This document shows, in pieces, positions 49,116 through 51,408 of a stretch of 64,000 nt of DNA. The notes beneath the pieces are model-generated. The model saw nothing but the letters and a program-made list of their open reading frames with translations, ran no database searches and was not told the origin of the DNA. The position numbers and the translations under genes were made by a program. Origin of the DNA: Phallusia mammillata (Eukaryota > Chordata > Ascidiacea > Phlebobranchia > Ascidiidae). Location: positions 303,023 to 367,022 of the forward strand of contig QLIY01000030.1 in assembly GCA_003260075.1 (NCBI GenBank), in the 5' to 3' direction. The first letter of the stretch is position 1. The number at the start of each line of letters is the position of its first letter.

Positions 49116-51034
49116 ACGTCGGAATAAAAATACATTTGCCAGAAGAGCTCCATAAACTTGAAACACTTGATAAGTTTACAACGGAGCATACTCTGCATAT
49201 ACTAGTCGCATTCGGTGTTTTTTACCCTGATAAAGCCGACCTGTATAGGACGTCGAAACGTCAAAATAAAAATGCTAGGAGCTCTATGAACTTGATACTC
49301 TGCACATCTTACTCTTTATAGGCTGTTCTTTATATTTTGGGAAGTGTTGATTTTGTTTACAGATTCGAACATCATATTAAACTATATAGGGAACAAATAT
49401 TATAGGGTTACATACTATTCGTTTGTCATAGGTATGTAAAGACGTGTTAAATGGATTTTGAAGGGACATAAGTGTCAACTTTTAAGAGCTCTTCTGCCAA
49501 TTGTATACACTTGTTGATGTTATGCCTGACAGCAACAGCTGATATATGGAGCATAGGTGTATAGAAGAATGTAATATCAGATTACGATTTACATGAATTA
49601 TATCATTTAAATTGTTTATTCTTTAAAACTTATATTAATAAAAACTTTGGGGGCTTTACCTCTTCTCTTGCTATAATTTACATGTGGTGTTGGGTCTGTT
49701 TTGGGGGGTTGGGATTGGAATATATATTCCGCTAAATACTAATCAAAATACGAGAACTAATTGGTGATTTTAAAAGGGTTGCAGTAGGAAAAAAACTGAT
49801 TTATGATTCATTTGTTTTTTCAGATATTGTCTGAAGCAATGTTTCGGACCCGATTGTCACCTAAAACCGAAATACGCGATCGAATACAAAACTGTTGCCC
49901 TGCCGTTCGGAATCGAAGCAAACACTGACCTCGTGCGGCTGGCTGTTTACACAAGCGATGACAGACTTCACATGAACACAACGTGAGTTGAGAGTTAGGA
50001 GATTTTATTTGTTGTATTTACGTTAAAATATGTAAAGTATAAATATGTCTGACAAAGCCTTATTGTGTCTGTGATGATGACAAATCATCTAACCATAAGG
50101 TTTCATGTACAGAGAATACATCACAGCCGTTTCAACAATCACTGTTGCCCCTTTTATGCTTTTTCACTTGTCATACCTCTTGTTTATACTGGAAATATAC
50201 AAACGTTGCATATTGTTTTTTAACACGAGTTTGTTATTTGGTCAAAATAGGGTTGTCCCCGGTTGTCCCCGGTTGTCCCCGGTTGTCCCCGGTTGTCCCC
50301 GGTTGTCCCCGGTTGTCCCCGGTTGTCCCCGGTTGTCCCCGGTTGTCCCCGGTTGTCCCCGGTTGTCCCCGGTTGTCCCCGGTTGTCCCCGGTTGTCCCC
50401 GGTTGTCCCCGGTTGTCCCCGGTTGTCCCCGGTTGTCCCCGGTTGTCCCCGGTTGTCCCCGGTTGTCCCCGGTTGTCCCCGGTTGTCCCCGGTTGTCCCC
50501 GGTTGTCCCCGGTTGTCCCCGGTTGTCCCCGGTTGACCCCGGTTGACCCCGGTTGAACCTGGTTGACAGCGGTTGACCCATTCATTCAACCACACGCCCT
50601 TAAACTCGAAATATCACAATTTTAATTACTCGAATTTGGAGTATCGGAGCAGATACGCAAAATTTGCATTAAGTTTGTTCAATCCCTGCATAAATCCCCA
50701 ATCAGTCGCACATTAAAAGTTATAAGTCACATTGTGTACTGTATATATCCATAAGCAACCGTTTCTTTAATATTGTAAGTCACATGGGTAGACAATCTCA
50801 TAACCTTAATTTAATCTTTAATTTCACAGGTTTGTTGCCCGTAACACATTCGGTGGACCGTTCGGGATTCGAACCCAGGACTATCGGGGTTACGTTTTCA
50901 CGACACGAAGTCTGGCTCGATCCAGAACCTACCACGTGGAGGCGCAAGCGACCTCGTTGGCTGCTGACGGTGTAACGGTCGAATATCAAACAAAGTTCAT
51001 CATATACATCAGTGTGGCCGCCTACAGGTTTTGA
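95..51034 (+). CDS. HMCN1: Hemicentin (HMCN1-type), 5'-partial, about 85 exons
   Basis: Giant secreted extracellular-matrix protein of the fibulin/hemicentin family, which in other animals organises basement-membrane linkages and epithelial or tendon junctions. Seen here: 28 Ig domains, 6 TSP1 repeats, a nidogen G2F barrel, 8 EGF modules and a fibulin-type C-terminal module, all in one continuous reading frame across GT-AG introns whose phases I checked exon by exon. Most Ig domains start after a phase-1 intron and are split once inside, at phase 0 or 2. The N-terminal VWA domain and signal peptide are not in the window, so the first exon (95-201) is internal. Stop TGA is at 51032-51034. Several exons are doubled or cut by poly-C runs (listed separately); the protein is intact only if one copy of each is used. 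HMCN1 rather than HMCN2 is inferred from the six TSP1 repeats. Exon ends are by eye; a few may be off by some bases. Confidence 0.93.
1506..2296 (+). CDS. HMCN1: Hemicentin Ig domain 2
   Basis: Exons 1506-1676 and 2183-2296. Motifs [15 protein letters not shown] and [10 protein letters not shown] give the Cys-Trp-Cys Ig core. The upstream intron 836-1505 carries a dispersed repeat copy near 1289-1343. Confidence 0.9.
2336..2487 (-). mobile_element. tRNA-derived SINE, intron copy 1
   Basis: Read on the minus strand it starts with a D-arm/A-box-like segment (GCTCAGTTGG) and has a perfect B box (GGTTCGAATCC) about 35 nt on, then a short unique body with an inverted repeat TAGGCTAGA/TCTAGCCTA. 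Copies recur at 20549, 39287 and 43351. It may belong to the tRNA-derived SINEs described from Ciona; I cannot assign the named family. Confidence 0.65.
2611..3803 (+). CDS. HMCN1: Hemicentin Ig domain 3 (first exon doubled and cut by poly-C)
   Basis: First exon begins at 2611 after an AG acceptor but is cut by a C10 run at 2757-2766. A second copy of the same exon (from 3075, after C10 3065-3074) supplies the rest through 3237 and its GT donor. The second exon is 3721-3847, whose end starts Ig 4. Core motifs [15 protein letters not shown] and [11 protein letters not shown] whole exon needs the front of copy 1 and the back of copy 2. Confidence 0.85.
2641..3555 (+). repeat. Tandem duplication joined by C10 (Ig 3 exon and intron)
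   Basis: Copy A 2641-3064 and copy B 3075-3555, joint at 3065-3074. Copy A has a further C10 (2757-2766) in place of about 70 nt that B retains. Coding differences are all silent. Confidence 0.9.
3804..5387 (+). CDS. HMCN1: Hemicentin Ig domain 4
   Basis: Built from the end of exon 3721-3847, exon 4705-4847 and the front of exon 5304-5536. Motifs [15 protein letters not shown] and [10 protein letters not shown]. The 857-nt intron 3848-4704 is a tandem duplication. Confidence 0.87.
3884..4660 (+). repeat. Intron duplication joined by C13
   Basis: Copy A 3884-4235 and copy B 4249-4660 share the GTGATGACGT...GGCTCAGTGATT start and the rest with scattered differences; C run 4236-4248. Confidence 0.85.
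5388..6331 (+). CDS. HMCN1: Hemicentin Ig domain 5
   Basis: Back half of exon 5304-5536 (leaves phase 2) and exon 6201-6331. Motifs [15 protein letters not shown] and [10 protein letters not shown]. The last 60 nt of the first exon recur in the intron at 5681 after a C10 run. Confidence 0.88.
5477..6130 (+). repeat. Duplication of exon end and intron, C10 joint
   Basis: Copy A from 5477 to 5670, copy B 5681 to about 6130; C10 at 5671-5680. Includes the Ig 5 exon end and its donor. Confidence 0.85.
6667..7360 (+). CDS. HMCN1: Hemicentin Ig domain 6
   Basis: Exon 6667-6863 and front of exon 7274-7465. Motifs [15 protein letters not shown] and [10 protein letters not shown]. Confidence 0.9.
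7361..8669 (+). CDS. HMCN1: Hemicentin Ig domain 7
   Basis: Back of exon 7274-7465 and exon 8477-8669. Motifs [14 protein letters not shown], then WQKDG opening the next exon, and [10 protein letters not shown]. The 1.0-kb intron repeats the exon's last 60 nt after the C11 run at 7857-7867. Confidence 0.87.
7400..8300 (+). repeat. Duplication of exon end and intron, C11 joint
   Basis: Copy A about 7400-7856, copy B 7868-8300, C11 at 7857-7867. The exon part has a single silent change. Confidence 0.88.
9063..9370 (+). repeat. Whole-exon duplication (Ig 8 first exon), C15 joint
   Basis: Exon copies 9063-9185 and 9246-9368; C15 at 9218-9232. Seven differences, all silent, both copies with usable splice sites. 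Confidence 0.9.
9063..10036 (+). CDS. HMCN1: Hemicentin Ig domain 8 (both exons doubled)
   Basis: First exon present twice, 9063-9185 and 9246-9368, both 123 nt with good AG and GT sites. Second exon starts at 9764, is cut by C10 at 9929-9938, and a partial copy carries the donor at 10037. Motifs [15 protein letters not shown] and [10 protein letters not shown]. Using one copy of each gives a normal domain. Confidence 0.87.
9831..10036 (+). repeat. Exon-end duplication (Ig 8 second exon), C10 joint
   Basis: Copies 9831-9928 and 9939-10036 separated by C10; three silent differences. Confidence 0.9.
10675..11406 (+). CDS. HMCN1: Hemicentin Ig domain 9
   Basis: Exons 10675-10825 (leaves phase 2) and 11270-11406. 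Motifs [17 protein letters not shown] and [10 protein letters not shown]. Confidence 0.88.
11501..11587 (+). repeat. Poly-C run, 87 nt
   Basis: Uninterrupted C87 in the intron after exon 11270-11406. Followed by a segment (11588-11788) that recurs at 11799-11997 after a C10 run. Confidence 0.95.
11588..11997 (+). repeat. Intron duplication, C10 joint
   Basis: Copies 11588-11788 and 11799-11997 starting ACACACTAAATACACACTAG; C10 at 11789-11798. Two more C10 runs follow at 12146-12155 and 12231-12240. Confidence 0.85.
12298..13378 (+). CDS. HMCN1: Hemicentin Ig domain 10
   Basis: Exon 12298-12496 (leaves phase 2) and front of exon 13296-13455. Motifs [15 protein letters not shown] and [10 protein letters not shown]. 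The intron carries a hAT-type MITE (12599-12815). Confidence 0.86.
12599..12815. mobile_element. hAT-type MITE, 217 bp
   Basis: Terminal inverted repeats CAGTGGTTCTCAAAC and GTTTGAGAATCACTG with a near-perfect 8-bp flanking duplication (TCCTAAAC / CCCTAAAC), the hAT target-site length. No coding capacity. Part of its interior recurs at 12156-12230. Confidence 0.75.
13379..15713 (+). CDS. HMCN1: Hemicentin Ig domain 11 (third exon doubled)
   Basis: Back of exon 13296-13455, exon 13922-14037, and exon 15622-15811, of which a truncated copy (15201-15290) is cut by C12. Motifs [13 protein letters not shown] and [10 protein letters not shown]. The two copies differ at five silent sites. Confidence 0.86.
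13577..13915 (+). repeat. Intron duplication, C12 joint
   Basis: Copies 13577-13737 and 13750-13915, both starting GTTGCCGTTTAGAATTTATG; C12 at 13738-13749. Confidence 0.88.
14319..15720 (+). repeat. Complex duplicated block with five C runs
   Basis: AGCAGCACTCGCTTTAAATC occurs at about 14319 and 14732; ATATAAAAACGGCATATTAA at 14554 and 14640; the segment 14948-15290, with the front of an Ig 11 exon, recurs at 15303-15711. C runs at 14309, 14543, 14629, 14938 and 15291. Confidence 0.85.
15714..16685 (+). CDS. HMCN1: Hemicentin Ig domain 12
   Basis: Back of exon 15622-15811, exon 16112-16261 and the first codons of exon 16656-16826. Motifs [18 protein letters not shown] and [10 protein letters not shown]. 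Confidence 0.88.
16686..17710 (+). CDS. HMCN1: Hemicentin Ig domain 13
   Basis: Exon 16656-16826, exon 17236-17351 (leaves phase 2) and the first codons of exon 17690-17895. Motifs [15 protein letters not shown] and [10 protein letters not shown]. The intron is rich in TGACGTA. Confidence 0.88.
16827..17110 (+). promoter_or_regulatory. Intronic cluster of TGACGTA (CRE/bZIP-like) sites
   Basis: TGACGTA occurs about eight times in 260 nt (near 16832, 16846, 16863, 16879, 16962, 16979, 17058, 17081). TGACGTAA is a known bZIP site type. Function is inference; it could also be a decayed minisatellite. Confidence 0.35.
17711..18450 (+). CDS. HMCN1: Hemicentin Ig domain 14
   Basis: Exon 17690-17895 and exon 18358-18450. 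Motifs [15 protein letters not shown] and [10 protein letters not shown]. The last 39 nt of the second exon recur at 18493 after a C12 run. Confidence 0.88.
18178..18541 (+). repeat. Two small duplications around exon 18358-18450
   Basis: Intron segment 18178-18255 recurs at 18266-18340 (C10 at 18256-18265). Exon end plus donor 18412-18460 recurs from 18493 (C12 at 18481-18492). Confidence 0.85.
18742..19067. mobile_element. Two copies of the hAT MITE split by an 89-nt poly-C
   Basis: Both halves carry the GACAGTAACCAGTAA...GCTAACCGGTT core and GCGAACCGGCT found in the element at 61245. The C89 run (18881-18969) separates them and a C11 run (18731-18741) precedes them. The second ends CTGAATCCCACCTGG. 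Confidence 0.6.
18881..18969 (+). repeat. Poly-C run, 89 nt
   Basis: Uninterrupted C89 between two partial copies of a hAT MITE in the intron 18451-19248. Confidence 0.95.
19249..20090 (+). CDS. HMCN1: Hemicentin Ig domain 15
   Basis: Exon 19249-19445 and front of exon 20001-20126. Motifs [15 protein letters not shown] and [10 protein letters not shown]. Confidence 0.89.
20091..21208 (+). CDS. HMCN1: Hemicentin Ig domain 16
   Basis: Back of exon 20001-20126, exon 20347-20502 and exon 21127-21208. Motifs [16 protein letters not shown] and [15 protein letters not shown] (20549-20710) lies in the last intron. Confidence 0.89.
20549..20710 (-). mobile_element. tRNA-derived SINE, intron copy 2
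   Basis: Same layout as the copy at 2336: A box AGCTCAGTTGG and B box GGTTTGAATCTC on the minus strand, ending with the shared tail GTACGCCAGGCCC on the + strand. Slightly degraded B box. Confidence 0.65.
21356..21779. mobile_element. Probable hAT-type MITE, about 424 bp
   Basis: Left end CAGTGGTGGCCAACCT and right end AGGTTGGCCCCCCCTG are imperfect inverted repeats. I see no convincing target duplication, so the boundaries are tentative. Confidence 0.45.
22000..22702 (+). CDS. HMCN1: Hemicentin Ig domain 17
   Basis: Exons 22000-22115 and 22528-22702. Motifs [15 protein letters not shown] and [10 protein letters not shown]. Confidence 0.9.
22829..23745 (+). CDS. HMCN1: Hemicentin Ig domain 18
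   Basis: Exon 22829-23019 and front of exon 23674-23880. Motifs [15 protein letters not shown] and [10 protein letters not shown]. Confidence 0.9.
23746..24710 (+). CDS. HMCN1: Hemicentin Ig domain 19
   Basis: Back of exon 23674-23880, exon 24204-24291 and front of exon 24680-24813. Motifs [15 protein letters not shown] and [10 protein letters not shown]. Confidence 0.89.
24711..25392 (+). CDS. HMCN1: Hemicentin Ig domain 20
   Basis: Exon 24680-24813 and exon 25212-25392. Motifs [15 protein letters not shown] and [10 protein letters not shown]. Confidence 0.9.
25632..26430 (+). CDS. HMCN1: Hemicentin Ig domain 21
   Basis: Exons 25632-25785 (leaves phase 2) and 26309-26430. Motifs [15 protein letters not shown] and [10 protein letters not shown]. 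Confidence 0.9.
26989..27980 (+). CDS. HMCN1: Hemicentin Ig domain 22
   Basis: Exon 26989-27121, exon 27423-27523 and the first codons of exon 27947-28173. Motifs [15 protein letters not shown] and [11 protein letters not shown] poly-A tract of about 22 nt (27296-27317) lies in the intron. Confidence 0.89.
27981..28605 (+). CDS. HMCN1: Hemicentin Ig domain 23 (acceptor lost in poly-C)
   Basis: Exon 27947-28173 and front of exon 28525-28659. Motifs [15 protein letters not shown] and [10 protein letters not shown]. The second exon is flush against a 51-nt poly-C run, so no AG acceptor is visible; phase and protein continue correctly at the AAT codon at 28525. Confidence 0.85.
28366..28447 (+). 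mobile_element. tRNA-like SINE fragment, second family
   Basis: An A-box-like TTGGCTGAATGATC is followed about 60 nt later by a B-box-like GGGTTCGAATATC, with a long variable-arm-like insert, so the parent resembles a class II (Leu/Ser) tRNA. It does not fold as a full tRNA by eye. A relative lies at 60881. Confidence 0.4.
28474..28524 (+). repeat. Poly-C run, 51 nt, abutting an exon
   Basis: Uninterrupted C51 ending at the first base of coding sequence at 28525. The splice acceptor expected there is absent. Confidence 0.95.
28606..29392 (+). CDS. HMCN1: Hemicentin Ig domain 24, lacking both core cysteines
   Basis: Back of exon 28525-28659, exon 28814-28940 and front of exon 29327-29523. 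The Trp (DIVWSRNG) and the [10 protein letters not shown] strand align with neighbours, but Val replaces Cys at both core positions. Confidence 0.87.
29393..30762 (+). CDS. HMCN1: Hemicentin Ig domain 25, lacking both core cysteines
   Basis: Exon 29327-29523, exon 29908-30042 and the first codons of exon 30748-30920. Motifs [15 protein letters not shown] and [10 protein letters not shown]: Val and Ala stand where the two disulfide cysteines should be; the rest of the fold signature is kept. Confidence 0.87.
30763..31665 (+). CDS. HMCN1: Hemicentin Ig domain 26
   Basis: Exon 30748-30920 (leaves phase 2) and front of exon 31557-31785. Motifs [15 protein letters not shown] and [10 protein letters not shown]. 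Confidence 0.89.
30933..31143. repeat. Degenerate minisatellite
   Basis: Irregular repeats of TCACATGATTTCGTGAT and GATATTGTGATGAAT fill most of the intron between exons 30748-30920 and 31557-31785. Confidence 0.6.
31666..34220 (+). CDS. HMCN1: Hemicentin Ig domain 27 (one exon doubled)
   Basis: Back of exon 31557-31785, then exon 33362-33478 or its full copy 33648-33764 (both 117 nt with intact splice sites), then front of exon 34192-34324. Motifs [15 protein letters not shown] and [10 protein letters not shown]. The 1.6-kb intron holds nested hAT elements. Confidence 0.86.
32052..33137. mobile_element. hAT-type element with nested insertions
   Basis: Ends CAGCGGTTCCCAACCT and AGGTTGGGGACCGCTG form inverted repeats, flanked by a perfect 8-bp target duplication ATTTAGGT (32044-32051 and 33138-33145). 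Inside are pieces of other hAT-like ends (CAGTGGTTCCCAACT, and TTTGGTGACCCCTG twice), two C runs (32236-32246, 32300-32311) and an N at 32220, so the interior may be misassembled. Confidence 0.7.
33325..33850 (+). repeat. Whole-exon duplication (Ig 27), C10 joint
   Basis: Copy A 33325-33598 and copy B 33609-33850; each contains the full 117-nt exon (33362-33478, 33648-33764). Five coding differences, all silent. Confidence 0.92.
34221..35158 (+). CDS. HMCN1: Hemicentin Ig domain 28 (last Ig)
   Basis: Exon 34192-34324 and exon 34998-35158. Motifs [13 protein letters not shown], then VWTKGG, and [10 protein letters not shown]. It directly precedes the TSP1 block, as in vertebrate HMCN1. Confidence 0.89.
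34844..34920. repeat. Palindromic dispersed repeat (hairpin arms about 19 nt)
   Basis: GTGCACACTGTTTCGACCT (34844-34862) pairs with AGGTCGAAACAGTGTGCAG (34901-34919) across a 38-nt loop. Half-copies of the same arm occur near 18150-18170, 26172-26205 and 30265-30290. Confidence 0.6.
35488..35820 (+). repeat. Intron and exon-start duplication before TSP1 repeat 1
   Basis: Copies 35488-35653 and 35664-35820 with C10 at 35654-35663; the first breaks a few bases after the exon start. Confidence 0.85.
35814..35985 (+). CDS. HMCN1: Hemicentin TSP1 repeat 1
   Basis: Single exon, 172 nt, entering phase 0 and leaving phase 1. Shows [14 protein letters not shown], the WxxWxxC...C core, and ends CEQGPCP. 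Its first codons recur at about 35643-35653 just before the C10 run 35654-35663. Confidence 0.91.
36038..36640 (+). repeat. Two intron duplications with C10 joints
   Basis: 36038-36128 recurs at 36139-36225 (C10 36129-36138); 36408-36512 recurs at 36523-36627 (C10 36513-36522). Confidence 0.88.
36701..36871 (+). CDS. HMCN1: Hemicentin TSP1 repeat 2
   Basis: Single 171-nt exon, phase 1 to 1. Motif [17 protein letters not shown] gives the three-Trp ladder; six cysteines. Confidence 0.92.
37243..37413 (+). CDS. HMCN1: Hemicentin TSP1 repeat 3
   Basis: Single 171-nt exon, phase 1 to 1. Motif [17 protein letters not shown] and terminal CNVKSCP. Confidence 0.92.
37870..38190 (+). repeat. Intron duplication before TSP1 repeat 4
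   Basis: Copies about 37870-38021 and 38033-38190, C11 at 38022-38032. Confidence 0.88.
38195..38365 (+). CDS. HMCN1: Hemicentin TSP1 repeat 4
   Basis: Single 171-nt exon. Motif [18 protein letters not shown], then Arg-rich RARVRSC and terminal CNIDSCS. Confidence 0.92.
38847..39017 (+). CDS. HMCN1: Hemicentin TSP1 repeat 5
   Basis: Single 171-nt exon. Motif [18 protein letters not shown] and terminal CGLRSCP. Confidence 0.92.
39287..39425 (-). mobile_element. SINE fragment, copy 3
   Basis: Shares the tail (TACGCCAGGCCC...GGCGTTATACCGA) and body with the other copies but the tRNA-like head is missing or eroded. Confidence 0.5.
39521..39691 (+). CDS. HMCN1: Hemicentin TSP1 repeat 6
   Basis: Single 171-nt exon. 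Motif [17 protein letters not shown] and terminal CKMEKCK. A SINE-like fragment lies upstream at 39287-39425. Confidence 0.92.
40080..42635 (+). CDS. HMCN1: Hemicentin nidogen G2F beta-barrel domain
   Basis: Five exons: 40080-40226, 40696-40817, 41318-41455, 41904-42038 and 42470-42635, phases continuous. Family features visible: opening [19 protein letters not shown], the YWTMARE strand, [11 protein letters not shown] and the closing segment [16 protein letters not shown] that leads into the EGF modules. G2F domains bind collagen IV and perlecan in nidogen; a similar matrix role here is inferred. Confidence 0.9.
40279..40492 (+). repeat. Intron duplication, C11 joint
   Basis: AGTAAATAGGTGGTGCAAAA begins both copies (about 40281 and 40394); C11 at 40383-40393. 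Confidence 0.88.
43141..43260 (+). CDS. HMCN1: Hemicentin EGF 1 (calcium-binding type)
   Basis: One 120-nt exon, phase 1 to 1. Starts DEDEC, with [16 protein letters not shown] and closing TCE: the DxDEC...N...YxC calcium-binding pattern. Confidence 0.9.
43262..43550 (+). repeat. Intron duplication containing SINE tail, C10 joint
   Basis: Copies 43266-43423 and 43434-43550; C10 at 43424-43433. Confidence 0.82.
43351..43423 (-). mobile_element. SINE fragment, copy 4, cut by poly-C
   Basis: Tail of the same SINE (TACGCCAGGCCTATTGAAGG), interrupted at the C10 run 43424-43433. Its partner copy after the poly-C is seen at 43506-43540. Confidence 0.5.
43705..43839 (+). CDS. HMCN1: Hemicentin EGF 2 (calcium-binding type)
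   Basis: One 135-nt exon, phase 1 to 1. DINEC start, [10 protein letters not shown] middle and VCE end. Confidence 0.9.
44199..44571 (+). repeat. EGF 3 exon duplication, C11 joint
   Basis: Copies 44199-44356 and 44368-44571 include 80 nt of intron and the exon; C11 at 44357-44367. Confidence 0.9.
44281..44571 (+). CDS. HMCN1: Hemicentin EGF 3 (exon doubled)
   Basis: The full exon is 44449-44571. A truncated copy 44281-44356 is cut by C11 at 44357-44367. [17 protein letters not shown] start and NTIGSFRC middle; the copies differ only at silent sites. Confidence 0.88.
44968..45093 (+). CDS. HMCN1: Hemicentin EGF 4 (calcium-binding type)
   Basis: One 126-nt exon. [16 protein letters not shown] start, NTQGGYRC middle. 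Confidence 0.9.
45461..45589 (+). CDS. HMCN1: Hemicentin EGF 5 (calcium-binding type)
   Basis: One 129-nt exon. [18 protein letters not shown] start, [14 protein letters not shown] middle. Confidence 0.9.
45737..45870 (+). repeat. Short intron duplication, C10 joint
   Basis: TTTTAAAGCTTTTTTCTGTG begins both copies (45738 and 45804); C10 at 45794-45803. Confidence 0.85.
46234..46446 (+). CDS. HMCN1: Hemicentin EGF 6, long form
   Basis: One 213-nt exon, much longer than its neighbours. Starts [17 protein letters not shown], with [13 protein letters not shown], then a tail [20 protein letters not shown] before the closing RRCQ. The extra segment resembles the extended EGF in hemicentin/fibulin C-termini. 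Confidence 0.88.
46838..46960 (+). CDS. HMCN1: Hemicentin EGF 7 (calcium-binding type)
   Basis: One 123-nt exon. [16 protein letters not shown] start, [15 protein letters not shown] middle, NCE end. The following 1.7-kb intron is largely a doubled segment. Confidence 0.9.
46977..48400 (+). repeat. Large intron duplication, two C10 joints and an N
   Basis: 46977-47612 recurs at 47623-48000 (C10 47613-47622). 47931-48036 recurs from 48164, separated by C10 (48037-48046), a repeat fragment and an N at 48163. A third partial match runs on to about 48400. Confidence 0.85.
48654..48777 (+). CDS. HMCN1: Hemicentin EGF 8
   Basis: One 124-nt exon leaving phase 2. [18 protein letters not shown] start, then NKRGSVTC and [13 protein letters not shown], which leads into the C-terminal module. 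The last 37 nt recur at 48891 after a C10 run. Confidence 0.88.
48741..49021 (+). repeat. EGF 8 exon-end duplication, C10 joint
   Basis: Copies 48741-48880 and 48891-49021, C10 at 48881-48890; the second runs into the C92 run. Confidence 0.88.
49022..49113 (+). repeat. Poly-C run, 92 nt
   Basis: Uninterrupted C92, the longest in the window, in the intron before the C-terminal module. Confidence 0.95.
49190..49300 (+). repeat. Dispersed repeat with GACGTCGAAACGTC motif
   Basis: Contains TACCCTGATAAAGCCGACC, then AGGACGTCGAAACGTCAAAA and a run into AATAAAAATG. Related segments lie at 48050-48162 (+) and 30478-30560 (-). Such motifs often mark retroelement 3' ends; no reverse transcriptase is present. 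Confidence 0.45.
49824..51034 (+). CDS. HMCN1: Hemicentin fibulin-type C-terminal module and stop
   Basis: Exons 49824-49982 (leaves phase 2) and 50830-51034. Contains [20 protein letters not shown], the recognisable fibulin-module segment, then [19 protein letters not shown], and ends ISVAAYRF followed by TGA at 51032-51034. The intron between the exons holds the 10-bp repeat array. Confidence 0.92.
50251..50580 (+). repeat. 10-bp tandem array, 28 exact units plus 5 degenerate
   Basis: GGTTGTCCCC repeats without error from 50251 to 50530, then five diverged units (GGTTGACCCC, GGTTGAACCT and so on). It lies in the last hemicentin intron. It creates long open frames in several frames on both strands, which are not genes. 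Confidence 0.95.
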
Positions 51035-51184
51035 TTCGGGTTCAAATCCAATGTAGAGCGACACCTAGCGACGCGTTGATGTTTATTTTTCATCTCAATC
51101 GCGCATTTTCGTCCCCTTTTGTCATTTTGTATAAATTACATGTTTGCGCATCGTGCGAACGAACGAACTAACTTTCTCGTCCTC

Positions 51185-51190
51185 AATAAA
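51185..51190 (+). promoter_or_regulatory. Hemicentin polyadenylation signal AATAAA
   Basis: A canonical AATAAA 151 nt after the stop codon, the first one downstream. It implies a short 3' UTR, normal for Ciona. The site of cleavage is not visible from sequence alone. Confidence 0.6.
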
Positions 51191-51408
51191 CCTTAGTTCC
51201 GTCAACTGGTTGTCTTCCTCCTCACAGATGCTGCAAAGAATTAACAGAAACAAAGCAGCATTAGCGACTAACAACAACACTAGAATGTTTCCAAACTTTC
51301 AAACAAAACTGGGTAGGGCACCTGAGGCAGAAACGATTGAAGCATAAAGTCATAGATTAAATTCATTATAAGCACCTAAAATATAATAGTTTCTACTGTT
51401 CTGGAAAA

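Noticed and set aside
50251-50530. CRISPR-like regular repeat array
   Set aside because: Units are contiguous with no spacers, 10 bp long, in an intron of an animal gene.
50105-50595. Long open frames on both strands reading PGCPRLSPV or GTTGDNRGQ repeats
   Set aside because: They are the 10-bp array read in frames that lack stops. Low-complexity tandem DNA, not genes.
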